DNA of 64,000 bases from Coptis chinensis (taxonomy: Eukaryota; Streptophyta; Magnoliopsida; Ranunculales; Ranunculaceae), in the NCBI GenBank assembly GCA_015680905.1, contig CM027378.1:36739001-36803000 (forward strand), given 5' to 3'. Under the pieces are notes generated by a model, which was given only the letters and a program-made list of their open reading frames with translations, was not told the origin of the DNA and searched no databases. This document shows, one piece after another, positions 11,592-25,604 of this stretch. A program made the translations under genes and the position numbers. Positions within the stretch are counted from its first letter, which is position 1, and every line of letters starts with the position of its first letter.

Positions 11592-14500
11592 TTACATCAT
11601 ATTGGGCACATCAGACAAGTGAGATCTCTGATCTGATTGAGTGGTGACAAATGGGTTTCCATCAGCATCCACATCGATGATAGCAACGTCACCAGGTTTG
11701 CAGTCTCCAACAAGGAGTGCTTCACTTAAAACGTCTTCAATGAGGAGAGTGACTGCCCTCCTAAGAGGTCGGGCACCATAGCTTCTGTCATAACCTCGCT
11801 TGCATAAAAGGTCCATCATTGCTTCAGACACCTCAAGACCAACTCCCAGAGACATTACTCTTCCTTTCACCTCCTTTAGCATCATATTTAAAATCTCAAG
11901 CATCTAGCATGTAAGACAAGACCAAATCCATAAATAGAACAAAGGTATATCGAGGAGGTTTTCATGTAACTTGCTGCCTAAGTTATACCATTTACAAGCT
12001 CAGTGATGGCCGTGATCCATGTCAAAATTTGTGCATGTAGTCTTCTCATAAATAAATCATTAAGAGTTTAATATATAGAGATCCCCACCCCTTTATTTGA
12101 CATTTGGAATCTCTCTCTATATTTGACACTTGACCTAACAAGCATGCTTTCACAAATCCTTTCAAAACAACAAAACTACTTGAAAAACACACAAAACGAT
12201 CCTAACACATGCTATTCAGCTCCCTTCCTTTTATATCCCTATCTAACCATTTTATCTTTTTTTAAGAGCAAAATCTATTCTTAGGCACCACGTAGCCTAC
12301 GCCGATTTCCTTAAACCAAAAAAGAAGAAGAAAGAAAAATACTTGATACCACCTAGCCGGACTAATACGCTGCCTAGCTAGACTATCCTGCCTTACCGAT
12401 TTCTTCATTGATTAGAAGTATATGCAAGTCGCTAGGCACCACCTAATGCCTAGGCCAATTGTTTAGAACACCACTTTATTTGATAACTACTGTTTGCTAG
12501 GTCTTATAGCTATAGCACACCACATGCAACCACAGTCATTTGCTGAGTTTTCACATTTGTGTACTGAGCGTGGTTAAGGAATAAATTGAGTCTTAATTAT
12601 AGCTGTAGACATCAAGCATGTGACATTGAAGACAATATCTTCTTTTTCTTTTACTAAATAATCATATTGTTTGGATAAACTACCTATAAATCTGTAGACC
12701 AACATCTGGACACCGCAGTCGATTTTCCCCACGTGAACAATCAGTGGTCAAGTGAAATCATTTTCTAACTCATTTACGCATTTAATGGAAAAGGGGAGAG
12801 GGGGGAATGAGCATTATTGGAACTCTATGGTGACACTAGATTTACCAATTGGAGATGAGATTGAACTTGAGAACACCCTTAACACCCATATTCTTCTTTT
12901 TTAAACTTTGCTGCAACAAGGCTCTCCAGATATGGTTGTGACTTACTCTACTTTTAAACTGTAATTCTAGTAGAGAAAGACCTAAATATGCTCAAGAAAC
13001 CTTGAGCAGAACACTCAAACCTAGAGTATTCCCACTGGTTAGAAACTTCAAAGTGTAAGCGTCGGTTAGAGTGACTGATGTGCAAGATTGAGACTTCGAG
13101 ATTGGCAATTGTGGATTGGGAGCATGATGAGAGCCACCTGGAAGTGGCGGTACATAGTGAAGCATATCAAATAGATCAAACTAGTTGTTAATCGTGTCTC
13201 TTACGAACTTTGGTGGCTATTATTAATAATTTAATATTATCACTATTACTATTATCAATATTACTACTACTACTACTGTTATTAGTATTATTGTAATCAC
13301 TAGTCACTACTACTACTAGTCTATTACTGTTATCATTATTATTACTACTATTTTGTTATCATTATCAATATTATTATTTATAGGTCCCATATTATTTATA
13401 TTTAAAATTATATTTATGTTTATATTATTATTATTATTGTTATTATTATTAATATTATTTTCATTACCATTATAAATATGCATTCCTGGGTACCGTGTTA
13501 ATTTATCCAAACAATAAAAAATTTATGAGTAAGCATTCAATGAACTAAACAAAAATTGAAGTGACAAAAATTTGTTGCTTGAAGGCAGAAATTAATTTAC
13601 CGCACCTGTGTCCTTTCAAATGGACGGAAAACAACTATGTCGTCCATCCTGTTTAGTAACTCCGGTCTGAAATAGGCCTTTAGTTCTTCCATTACTAGAG
13701 ATTTCATGCCAGCATACGTATTTTGTTTGTTATCACCTTCAAGAAGGAAACCAATGCTGCTGCGACTACCCTTGGCAATGGCCGTAGATCCAATATTGGA
13801 TGTCATGATAATCAAGGTGTTCTTAAATGAAACAGTTCGGCCCTATGCATCTCAAAATAATTGAATTAGCATTGGTGGTCTTGTCTGAATGTGCACATAC
13901 AGTAGAGAAACATGACAATAGAAATGGATCTTGATTTGTAATTATAGTTACAAACCTGAGAATCAGTGAGGTGGCCATCTTCAAAGACCTGAAGCAAGAG
14001 GTTAAATATATCTGGATGGGCTTTCTCAATTTCATCTAGCAATAACAATGTAAAAGGTCTTTTCCTAACAGCTTCAGTAAGAGTTCCACCTTCTCCATAG
14101 CCTATATATCCTGGCGGAGATCCTATCAGCTTGCTCACTGCATGCCGTTCCATAAACTCACTCATGTCCAATCTCAACATTGCATCTTCCTATTATTGTA
14201 TCATTGAGGAAATGGCATTAAATATGAATCACATACGATGTAATAGCAAGTTTAGTTCATATCCAGAAACTCCTGAATCTGAAGCGGTAAATAAATAAGA
14301 TATGGTGTTGTTCACTAAAGAAAACAGAATATGCACCAGCACGACCTATTATTTTAAGCCTCCTCGATGCTTTATAATTCCATACAGGGTATGGAAAATG
14401 CCCAAGAGTCTTTACGTTAAGTTGTTTTTCCTGTCGACAAGCGTCTGATAGAGCTGTCTGCCTGTCTATAAATAAAACATTTGCCTTGTCCAAGTGAGTT

Positions 14501-17500
14501 CAATATAACCTAGTCGGCTACTATTCATAAACACTAGAGAGGATACTTTTTACCACAACGATGCATGGGAATTGAGTTTGGCAGATGTCCAAAAAGTTTA
14601 ATAGGGAGCAATGCTAAGTTTTCTGTGAAGGAATATTAACTTTTTTTTTTTTTGTTTGGTAAGCCTGTTTTAAATGAGATCAGTAACTCTTTGATGCTGG
14701 CGGGATTCGAGCCCCAGACCTGATGACTTCTGATATATAAAAATTGCCGAGGCATTGCCTCTTTAGATGAAGAGGGCAAGCTCTGTTAGCTACAACAATG
14801 ACCGTGCATATACAGGAGACATACCGATCCGAAATAGCATGCTGCCAAAGCTTTTGAGAGTTCAGTTTTGCCAACTCCAGTAGGGCCACAGAAAAGAATG
14901 GCTGCAGTGGGTCTATTAGGGTCCTTCAAGCCAACACGGGATCTCTTCACAGCCCGAGAAATAGCAACAACAGCATCATCTTGGCCAACAATTCGTTGCT
15001 TAAGCTGCTCATCAAGACCCACCAGACGAAGTCTTTCATCTACTGTGAGCTGCTGAATTGGGATTCCAGACCAAAGTGAAGCAACAGCTGCAACGTCATC
15101 GGGTCCCACCATAGTGAACCTGAGAATTGTAACAAATTGGGTTAATATATGACGTCATATGACTCATACATACCACTTTTTTACATACTAGCCACTAGAA
15201 ATCATACTTGTCGTCATCTGATGCTGAAGACGCAGATGGCTCTGAGAGGAATTTGGTGTCTTCATTTTTCCCAGAAGAACTCTCTCCATATTTCATTTTA
15301 TTTGCAAGGACCTACACAGAATCCAACTATGAGTAATAGTCCAATGTGAAAAAAAGTAATTAGTCATCTATTATCTGCAAGCACATTACCACATCATGCA
15401 TGGCCTGGACTGCTGTTATTTCCTGCCAATAATCTTTTGGTGACTTTGAGAGTATATTGGTTTGCTTTTCCTTCTTCCTCTTAAATGCGTCAATATGGGC
15501 CCTGCTTCCAGCCTCATCAATGAGGTCAATGGCTTTGTCAGGAAGATACCTGTCAGGAATATATCTTGCCGACAGGTAAGCAGCAGCATTTATCGCTTCC
15601 AGAGTATATTTGCACTTGTGATGAGCCTCATACTTCTCACGCAAACCCAACAATATTTTAACAGCATCTTCCTAAGAGTACAATGGGTAACTTAGAATTG
15701 ATGGCTAGATAGAGACATAAAAATGAAAATATTACAAAAATTACCTCACTAGGTTCATTAATGAATACAGGTTGAAACCGCCGAGCTAATGCCTTATCCT
15801 TTTCAAAATGAGTCCTGTGCTCATCCGTAGTCGTAGACCCAATACACTGCAAACAATAATAAGCAATACAGTTCATACCGTGTGTACAGATTATACAAGT
15901 TCCTACTCACAATAAAATTTCATAAAACTTGGTTTTCTACCGGGATGATATGGTAATAAAAGACGGCCCTTCCCTAATCATTAATTACGCTTTGGCCCCT
16001 TGACAACCGTCAGTGGAATTCTTCAACAGTCAATTGACTGGTTTCTTTGTCTGTAAAGGCTTACATGCCCATGAAAGTCACAGGAACTATTTTACACTAT
16101 TGCCCACCACACGACTAATATAGTTAGTTGACCTTAAATCTAACAACAGCAACTCCAAAACCTAATTAAAATACATATCTTGATTCTTGAGTCATTCAAC
16201 ATATTACATTTGGGCATCCAACTCAAAACCAATCCACAACTAGTGGAGCGGTCCCATGAACATTTATATTTTACTTCAAGGCTTTAAGCATCCCATGTGG
16301 GACTACATTAAACATCTCAATACTCCCCTCACCTGTGGCATTACTTGAGCCTAACACGTGTAGTAATATACTTGGGTGGCATGGAGTAACCGGGCCCTTT
16401 GAGAAAATCAATATAGCCTATACTTGAGCCTAACATGTGGACTAACATACTTAGATGGCATAGAGTAACTGGGACATTTAAGCAAATTACTACTGCCTAC
16501 TCTGATACTATATTAAATTTGGGCATCCAACTTGAAACCAATTGGCAACAAGTGGAGCGGCCTCATGAACATTTATATTAATACTGCAAGGCTTTATACA
16601 TCCATGTGGGACTACTAAGCATCTCAACACATACATCCATGTGGGACTACTAAACATCTCAACATAGCAAAAACCAAAAATTTCATTTATAAAACTCATC
16701 GAAACCCTCCTTCGCAAACTTAACCTTTCTATTTATCTTTCTCTCGATTGCTTCTTTCACTCAATTAAATATTCATTTTTCCCCCCTCAAATTACTGTCA
16801 ATTCAAACGGTTACACAATAACTTTTCACACTCCAAACTACTTTCAACACCACAAATTCAAAAGTCAAACTATGAAGCTTCAAGAACTAAATCGTAATTT
16901 GTAGATAAGGTTTTAAAGTTTTAAATGAGGAATCGACTAAAAGTGTCATGTTCTAATTTTTTTTTTCTATCAATTATTGTTATTATTTCTTACATATACT
17001 ACAATACTTCATCTTTCCTTAGTTCAAATATATTTTTGTTACCTAGAAAAAAAAAGACGGAAATATGGAAAAGAAGATAGAAAAGGGAGCACAGCCTTAA
17101 ATGGTATCATCCTCCTCTCTCAGACATGAACATACATATAAATAATAGGGTTTGCATCCAGAAAGTTCAAAGTTCAGGAAATGACCCATAGATGGAAATA
17201 ATAAAAAGAACACAAAATCCTTCTTGATTTCAAATTGGGACTGTTATCACATTATTTTAGGGCTTGAACTTGTGTAGGTTGTCCTTGTCGTTGTCAATTT
17301 AGGTTTAAATGAAGAATAGAAATCTAATTGTGGGAGCTCTTGAGTGAATTGTTACTATTATGAAAATTTGTTGCTATAATGAGAAAAAGTTCGTGATAAA
17401 CACACTAGTGGGTTAAACAATTGAAGGAGTTAACTAAGAAGGTATAAAAACGCTTGTGGCCCAAAAGAAAAAGAACAAATCTAGTATTTAGTCCTGTTTG

Positions 17501-20500
17501 TAATTCAGTATCTTAGACTTTTGTCCTTCATGCGGCACGCACATGAAGGGCATTTCAGCCTCCAAAGAGAGAAATGAGTTAACTGACAGTGACAGAAGTC
17601 AACTGAGAGTTGACTCTGTATTTGAAGGAAGGTCAATTAACTAAGTTAACAAAGTGTTCTAGCAACTGAATCAAATAGCACATCACTTAACAGTTAACTG
17701 ACATTATATAGCCTTCGCTATTGCAACTGGTATTTAACTCGTTTCATTAAAATATCCATTAACGAGGTATTACCAAAAAACTAAGGTTGTTGACAGTCAA
17801 CTGACACTAAATAGCCAATCACTTATTATTTATTAACCGTCCTATTTTTAAAATTCTTCTTAAAATCGATGGGTGTGTTTCTGTTCTTTTAATCTTGGGT
17901 CAAGTAAAATATACACTTATTTGAAAACCTTTGACTCTCAGGAGGGGTTACTTAACTCAATTGTTAATAATACTCTTTTCCTCCACCGTCCAATATTCTT
18001 GTTCTCTATAATCATATAATGATTCCCATGTCACTTCAGAGTTTTCTGATTTGACCACACCTCCCCAAATCCAATCACCGGTATATACTTATAAAGAGAA
18101 GAAAAGATTTCCTAGTCCAAGGAAGATTGCTACATTCTCTGCGCCAAAGGTACTTGTTCTCTCCTACGATGATCTTTGTGTTACACCTAACAAAAATAAA
18201 AAAACAAAATGCAAGTGTACATTCTCCACATACAAGTTTCTATCATATGACAAATCCTACCAATCACATAAACACTTTTTAGCCCACTCTTGTCTGCTTC
18301 TGTACCTACTAAAGTTGCAGATGCCATAATGCACCCTCAGTAAGGAGACTTGCTAAACAGGGACATGATTGCTTTAAGGAATTATAAGTTATGGGTTATC
18401 GCCGGGTCACTGCTACAAAATATAATCTTGATGGTACAATTAACAAGTGCAAGGCATGACTTGTGGCTAAGGATAATGCTCTGAACCTGGGTTTATGAGG
18501 AGACTTTTGCTCTTGTTACAAAAACGTATATTTTTGTGTGAAAAAATGGGTTCCCAAAATGATGAAATACAAGAAGTGGATACATTTCTCCCCTTCAAGT
18601 TTTTGTCGGTCGTGTAAGGTTTGTTTCTGGAAGCTATTTGTGTATAGCCTTAAGCAATCCCCACGGGCCAGGTCTGATAAATTCAGGAGACCTATGGGAG
18701 ATTTTTGGCTTTGTGGAAAGTAAGATTGACCATACTCTTTCTTCCGGATTATAATGGAAAGCCTGTTGCTCCTATTGGTTACATTCGCGACATTGTAGTC
18801 AGTGGTATGATGCTCATAGTCTTGAGGCTCTTGAAACTTATCATAATAGTAAATTTCAGATAAAAGATTTTGGTCATCTCATATCTTTTTACTTTTTTAG
18901 GTATTGAGGTTGTTCTTTCTCGCTCGAGTGTATTTCTCATGTGACCCAACTATGCTTTTAATCTTCTTAATGCTACAGAACAGCTTGGTTCAGAGCTGCT
19001 TGAGACATCAATTCAAGCAAAATCATTGCTTGTGCAATTTTGAGAGGGAGCTGTCAGACAATTCTGGACAGCATCTAAACTTAGTGGCAGAGTGATACAT
19101 GTCACTGACAATCCTGGTATTCCATATGAGGTTGTGCTGTTAGCCACTAGACTCTCCGTTTATTCCTCATTTTTCTTATACTCAACATTCTCCATTAAGT
19201 GAGGGATTTTCCAGGCAGAGGCCTTTACTTACGCATATTGAGGATATATGTCTGCTGATTATGTGATTCTTGTCTCTTCCAGGCTATCTACCACCAGCTA
19301 TTGTACTATGGTTGGTAGAAATTTCGTAATGGGCAAAGCAAAACAAAGTTTGTGTTTTCTTGTTCTAGTGCAAAGGCTCTATACAATGCTATGTCACATG
19401 CTGTAAGAACTATTATGGTTCTAGACCTTACTCTCAGATTCCTTAATTCCTTTCTTCTTGCCTCTTTCATTGTACAAAAATTACAAGTACGATATCAATA
19501 TTGCTTGAAATCCTTTGCAGCATGATCCAACATATTGAGGTTGATCAGCATTTCGTTCGCGATAATATCTGAGCGAATTTTCGCTCCACTATTATCACGT
19601 CACAGAAATTAGCAGATGCTGATAAGGACATTAGCAAGTTATTTCAGACATCAACTATGGAATTTTGTCAAGCCACTATTACCACTGACATCCAAGCACC
19701 AGGTTGAGGGTGCGTTGTGAGCTGCAGTTTATTATTTCTTATTTCCTTTATATCACTATGTAAGTGGTCCAGGTTCTTCTGAGCCTGGTTGTGTGCCAAC
19801 TTTTATGTCATGTGCCTGGGGAATGCTTTACTGGGCCAGAATTTTGAAACAGACTGGTTAGAACCCATCCCAATTCAAACCACGATTCAAAGTTCAACTG
19901 ACCGGTTCTCTGTTGAAAAATCGTTTTCAATACTATCAAATTATCAACTTCTGAAGGTCTCTGTTCCGTAGAAGTTTCAACAAGAAATAGAAAGCTTGGA
20001 AGATCTACTGAGATCTCTTTTTTTAGGTGATTTACAGAATGTTTGATGGGAGATGAAAATGGAATATGCAATAATCCTCTTCTTTTATGGTTTTTGTCTT
20101 CTTATGAGAGGGACCAGAAGGTGTTTAGGGCCGGTTATCTAAGCCAAAGATTAAGGATTAAGTTTCGTAGCCAAGGGGATCCACTCTGTTGTTTTTCTTG
20201 TCTGATTGAAACAGCATAGCGAACTGGTTCAAACTAATTTTTCATGAATCGGGTGGTTCAAACTGAAACTAAACCTGGTTCTTTGCTAATACGGATCCCC
20301 ATTGACTCTTTGAACCAGGTATCTCCAACCCCGAGTCATTCCTGAATCATCTGGTTCTTAAAAGTTAAAACTATGGTCTAAGGGTAACCCTAACACACTC
20401 AACCTCTCTCCATTTCAGTCTATTTCCAGCAATACTACTATTTAATTGTCAAAACTTAACAACTTTACCTGTAATTTACCCCTTCCAAGTGAAGGTTTAA

Positions 20501-23500
20501 GTAAATTAGCAATGTCAAGCCCTGATCCTTTGTTTCCTTTTCCAACTGTGCCAGATCCAATAAGTGTATGTACTTCATCAATAAATAAGATGATATTACC
20601 TGCATTCCATAAACCATGAAGTGAGAGATCATGAAAAGGCATCAGTGTTGTTGAAGAAATTGAAGGACATCTTTGTTACCTTCTCTCAATATCTCACTAA
20701 TCAAGGTAGTGATGCGTGACTCTAACTCTCCCCTCTCCCTTGCTCCTGCCATTAATAGACCTATATCCAAAGACATTATGCGTTTTGCCTGCGCATAAGC
20801 AAATTCAATTCCTGAAATGCAATTATCAAATCCTATACACAAACAGACACAATATTATGTCTGTGTATGTGTGTATGCACCTGCGAGTGTATCTGTCTAT
20901 ACACAAACATTTAATCAAAAGGGGGTAAAAACACACCAGAAGAAAAACAGGAACATCTCCATCTGCAATCCTAGTTGCCAGCCCTTCAGCAATTGCAGTT
21001 TTTCCAACCCCCGGTTCGCCCAAAAGAATGGGGTTATTCTTAGTTCTTCGGCAAAGGATTTGAACTATTCTTTGAACTTCATTTTCTCGGCCAATTACAG
21101 GATCAATAAATCCTTCATTAGCTCGAGCTGTAAGATCCACACAGAACTGGGACAAAGCACTTTTCTCTGAGACATAACATTTTAAACTATTGACGACCCA
21201 GAAAAAGAAATAAAAAATAGTCAAAGAGAAGATGATAACTCAAGAACAATGAAATATAGAGTTCTTTACCTTTTGTATTTTCTGATGAGCTTACAATGGC
21301 AGCTTTTCCAGAAGTGACATTTTTAAGCGCCTCTCTGGGAGAAGAAAATGGTTGCCTACCATCCTTGGCCAGCTCTCCTTGTAGCCGGGAAACAGCTACA
21401 GATGCTAATTGATTTAAGTTTGCTCCTAATCTGTTATCACATCTTTCTTGATCAGTGCAACAATATGGATTCTCGGAAACAATTTTTTTCATGCTAATAG
21501 TTCCACTTGTGTATTATGATGTCTTGACTGTCAATAAACTCTGAAGCTCTCCAATGTAACAGCGCTAAATAGGAATTTCTTTTTTTGTCTTCATATTATA
21601 ATGAAGGCAGTAAAAAGAGAGAGAAGAGGGATCATGTAGCAATTGTTTGTTATTATTAAATTTCAAGCTGTAAAAAGACTAAAGTTACATAAAAGAAATG
21701 AATAGCAATCCATTATATTTAGAGTTTTAAAAAAGTAAACGTATTGCAAGAGTTTGTGAAATCAAAAGAATGACAGGACATAAAAATGTTAATGTGGAAA
21801 ACATGGAAGAATGGATATAACAATCTCGTGTAAGTTCACCCTCTATTAAGCACATCTAGGTCCAGAACAATCATCATAGACACAGTACGATAAATATGAT
21901 GTTAACGGCCTCTCCCCATCAATTGAGCATATAAGACGTAAATGTACAACTTGAATTGCAAAAATGTAAAACAAAAACATAAACAATTTACTATCTCTAA
22001 CATCCACTTTCACAATATTCCTCACTTAAAATATTCAATTTGATTCATTGACTTTCTAATCTGCAAAGCAACAAAGGAGAAACCAGAAAAACAAAATTTT
22101 CAAGAGAAATCATTATTGTGGATGTGTAAACCAATTCACCCACTACAAGAAACTAACCACCATTGTTTATGCCTAATTTAAATACTACCATCAAAACAGA
22201 TCTCCTTAGCAAGGCACTGAGGTAGGTAAAATCAAGAATTCATAGGTGTCCCAAGGGTTACAAAGGAACTAAAATCATTATAATATCTCACACAAACATA
22301 AGATCCTAATTCTTTTCTCTCACTCAAGTGTCAACAGAAGCCAAAACCGAAAGACACATCAAAACATTACATTGTTTCCGCCCATAAAGGCCACCATAAC
22401 CGACGTAGCATACTCGAGGTCAGAGAAAGGCACTTGAATTGCTAATTCGCCACTGGTTAATAGTGTTCAACATCTGTCTCTCAAAGGTGTTGGTGCTTCC
22501 AAAACTGTCCAACTTAATTTGGTTGAAAATGCAAACTCTAGAGAGAGGATGGATACACCCTACCTCTTGCCCATACACGATGCACCTACTAGTAATTATC
22601 TCCACTCTTTCCTTCAAAAATTTGTGAGGAGTGCAGATTCATAACACAAAGTCCATTTTTGCAAATCTTCTTGCATGTTCAAATTGCAAACCCAGGATTG
22701 GTTTGGCAAACTTCTTGTTTTCATGCACTTGGATGAAAATTTATATTTATTGTTGCACCACCATATCGGTAGTATCATTTATAATGAGGGTTGCAGCTGC
22801 AAATTTCTGTATCTCCCGATCAATTAAGGATCATGAAAGCTCAAGATCCAAAGAAGTAACACTGTAATTAAAAAAAATTTGCTTCCAAAAGATTTTCATT
22901 TTGTTAGATATATTGGACTACACTCAAAATCAGCACAAAAATGTTTATCTTAAAAAGGATTTTTTCCCTTTGAGCAACCTTGAGTTTTGTATGCTTGGGA
23001 TTCTTCCTTGTTGTTCATAATGCCCTTCCAAAATATGCACCATACGCCAAACTTACCAGTTGGCACCCTAAACCATCAAAATCCACAATTGGCTATTATT
23101 GCTTCCTGCCAAAGATGTACTTTTCCCCAAACCTCTATAGTCATTTATCAATCAAAGCATTGTTGACATCCTTGATTTTAGTAATTTTACATATCCCAAG
23201 TCCACCCACCTCCTTGAGTATGCACACTTGTCCCAAGAAATGGAATATTATCTATACTTACGAACCACCACCACCACAACCCACCCACCCCCACCAACCC
23301 AAAAAAATACTAACCTTTCAAGAAAACCACAAGGAATGCAGAAGAAAGATACTGAGATAGAAAATTGAAATATTAGAGAGGGTGGTTTTAGGAGTGCAAC
23401 TCTTCCACCCTTCGAAAAGAGTTTCCTGTTCCAAACGAAAATCTCTTGTTGAACTTCTCATGTTCTTCATTGATCTCGAAGCAACGGTGTATGCTCCAGA

Positions 23501-25565
23501 CAACACCGATGCCCATATGCATTTGGGATTTTGGTACTAGAATGAGCACTCAAGGTGCAGCCCAAAATAGATTCAGGGCAAAGTGTGTACGTAGCATCCA
23601 AGAGTAGCTGCAAGAGAGTCGAGATTAGTTAACTCATTAATGCAACAAACCATACTTTTGAGGAAGATCACTTCCAGACTCAAATTAGCTTCTAACCACA
23701 TAAAATTGGCTTGATGTTGGACAAGTATTCCTCTTTGGGCTCTATAAATATGAGAGAATGATTGTCGTAATGAAGAGTAGGATGGAGAGATTGCCACCTT
23801 CAGCACTTCAATATACCATTATATGCTCTGCGATTCTCACGAGTTCAGTAAGAGCTTCCACCATAGTAGTAAACAAGGGAGGTCAGAGATCCTTACACTG
23901 TTCTCAAGTATTTTGAGAACAACCCTTCAGGAGAACTATGGATTGATATATAGTATCTTGCCATAAAGATGCAATTTATGATCCATCTTCTCCATTTTCT
24001 ACCAAAGCAATTTTTACCATTACATGATCAAAGGTCTTTGCAGAGTCCATTTCACAAAAAGCCATCCATGTCTTTCTTTCACATGTGAATTACTGATTTC
24101 ATTTGAACAAAAGGCCTGTCCAATATTAGCCTTCTACCATTTTCTACTCAAGATTTCCTTGCAACTAGGTTCAAACTATCTAGTGCTACACACAAAGGCA
24201 CAAGGACGTTAACATGCATAACAGATCAAAATACCCACTTTAGAGTCATAGCTACTGTCTACATCATAGTGCTACAACACCAACTTTGTCAAGGATCCCC
24301 TATAACGACACATAAGCGTTCTAAGAAATTATTAACAATCAAAATACAAGTAAGCATCCTAAAAGACTAGTAAACTTACCATAAAATATAATCTTCACCA
24401 GAATCCAGCTACCACCCGGTCAACAGTTGCCGGAATCCGGTGACCATAAAATGTGAAACCCTAGTCTGAACCCTAAAGCTCCGAATATCAAGTGAAACTT
24501 CTTAAATATATTGAATAAGCAAAGTTTGAATTACCAATGACTCACTCTGACTAAATAAGGAGTGAACATGACACGAGACTCCTAGCGGTTTAATGTGGAA
24601 CGAAATACCCACTACGCAATACTACTAATGCTACCAGACATTCTCAACATACAACTTTGAATTAGTACAAAGAATATTCAGAAACTATAAACAAGGGGAT
24701 ATAGTTGACTTATACTTCAACACTAATAATCTTTTTGGACTCTGCAAACCCTAATAATACCCACTGGGAAAAAGAAAAGATATAGTAATTCAAACTAAGA
24801 CACAACCACTTAATACTAGACGAAGGTGAGCTTGAAGATAAAGGATAGTACAACCTAGAAGCTTATCAATAGCCAAGAAACCTAACATGCACCAACAACC
24901 TGGAATTATCCATAAACTCCCAAACGACATCATAACTGCAAGAATCATCAGGAACCAATGAAATCATCAAGAACAACCTCCTATCCAAGAAGACAAGCAA
25001 CATAAGGTCCCAAAGAAACTCGACCACGACTTAGTGTTGATGGAAGCATGAAGAAACATAACGGCTTCAAGAATAGGAGATGATAAACAGCTAGCAATGA
25101 TGTGATTGACAAGCAAAGTGCTTCAAAATTTCAATAGTCTCATAACATATTGGATCATTAACTATTGGATTTCAATTCCATATTTAATTAAGAATAGGAT
25201 TTTATGTAATTAAGAAAATGATTTTAAGAGTTGGAAAAGCTGGTGGGATTTTACCACAGAACTGGACTTAGAAGCCCCCAGCACCATATTCAACCATACC
25301 TAAAAAGAAGTTCTTCGAGAGTTTAGAACGTAACTTATTAATATCAAAAGTTGTAAAGGTTTTGACTTACCAACTTTTAGTAGACTAATTTGTTCAAACT
25401 TTAGAAACTATATTGTTATAAGAAATTCAAGTTAGAGGTCTATAAAATCTCTTCGTAATAGCTCCTTTCATTATTGTTAATACAATTCTTCTTTAACCCC
25501 TTTGCAATAGCTTCTCAAAGTCTTTTCACTCCAAGGGTTGAGAAATGAAAGAATATTACCCCAAT

Positions 25566-25604
<39 letters not shown>

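Noticed and set aside
13316-13510. Asn/Ile-rich minus ORF
   Set aside because: It is a translation of the ATT microsatellite in clpD intron 11.
14680-14760. Possible tRNA gene (GGGGCTCGAATCCCGCC resembles a T arm)
   Set aside because: No cloverleaf could be built, and the A-tail and context fit a tRNA-derived SINE instead.
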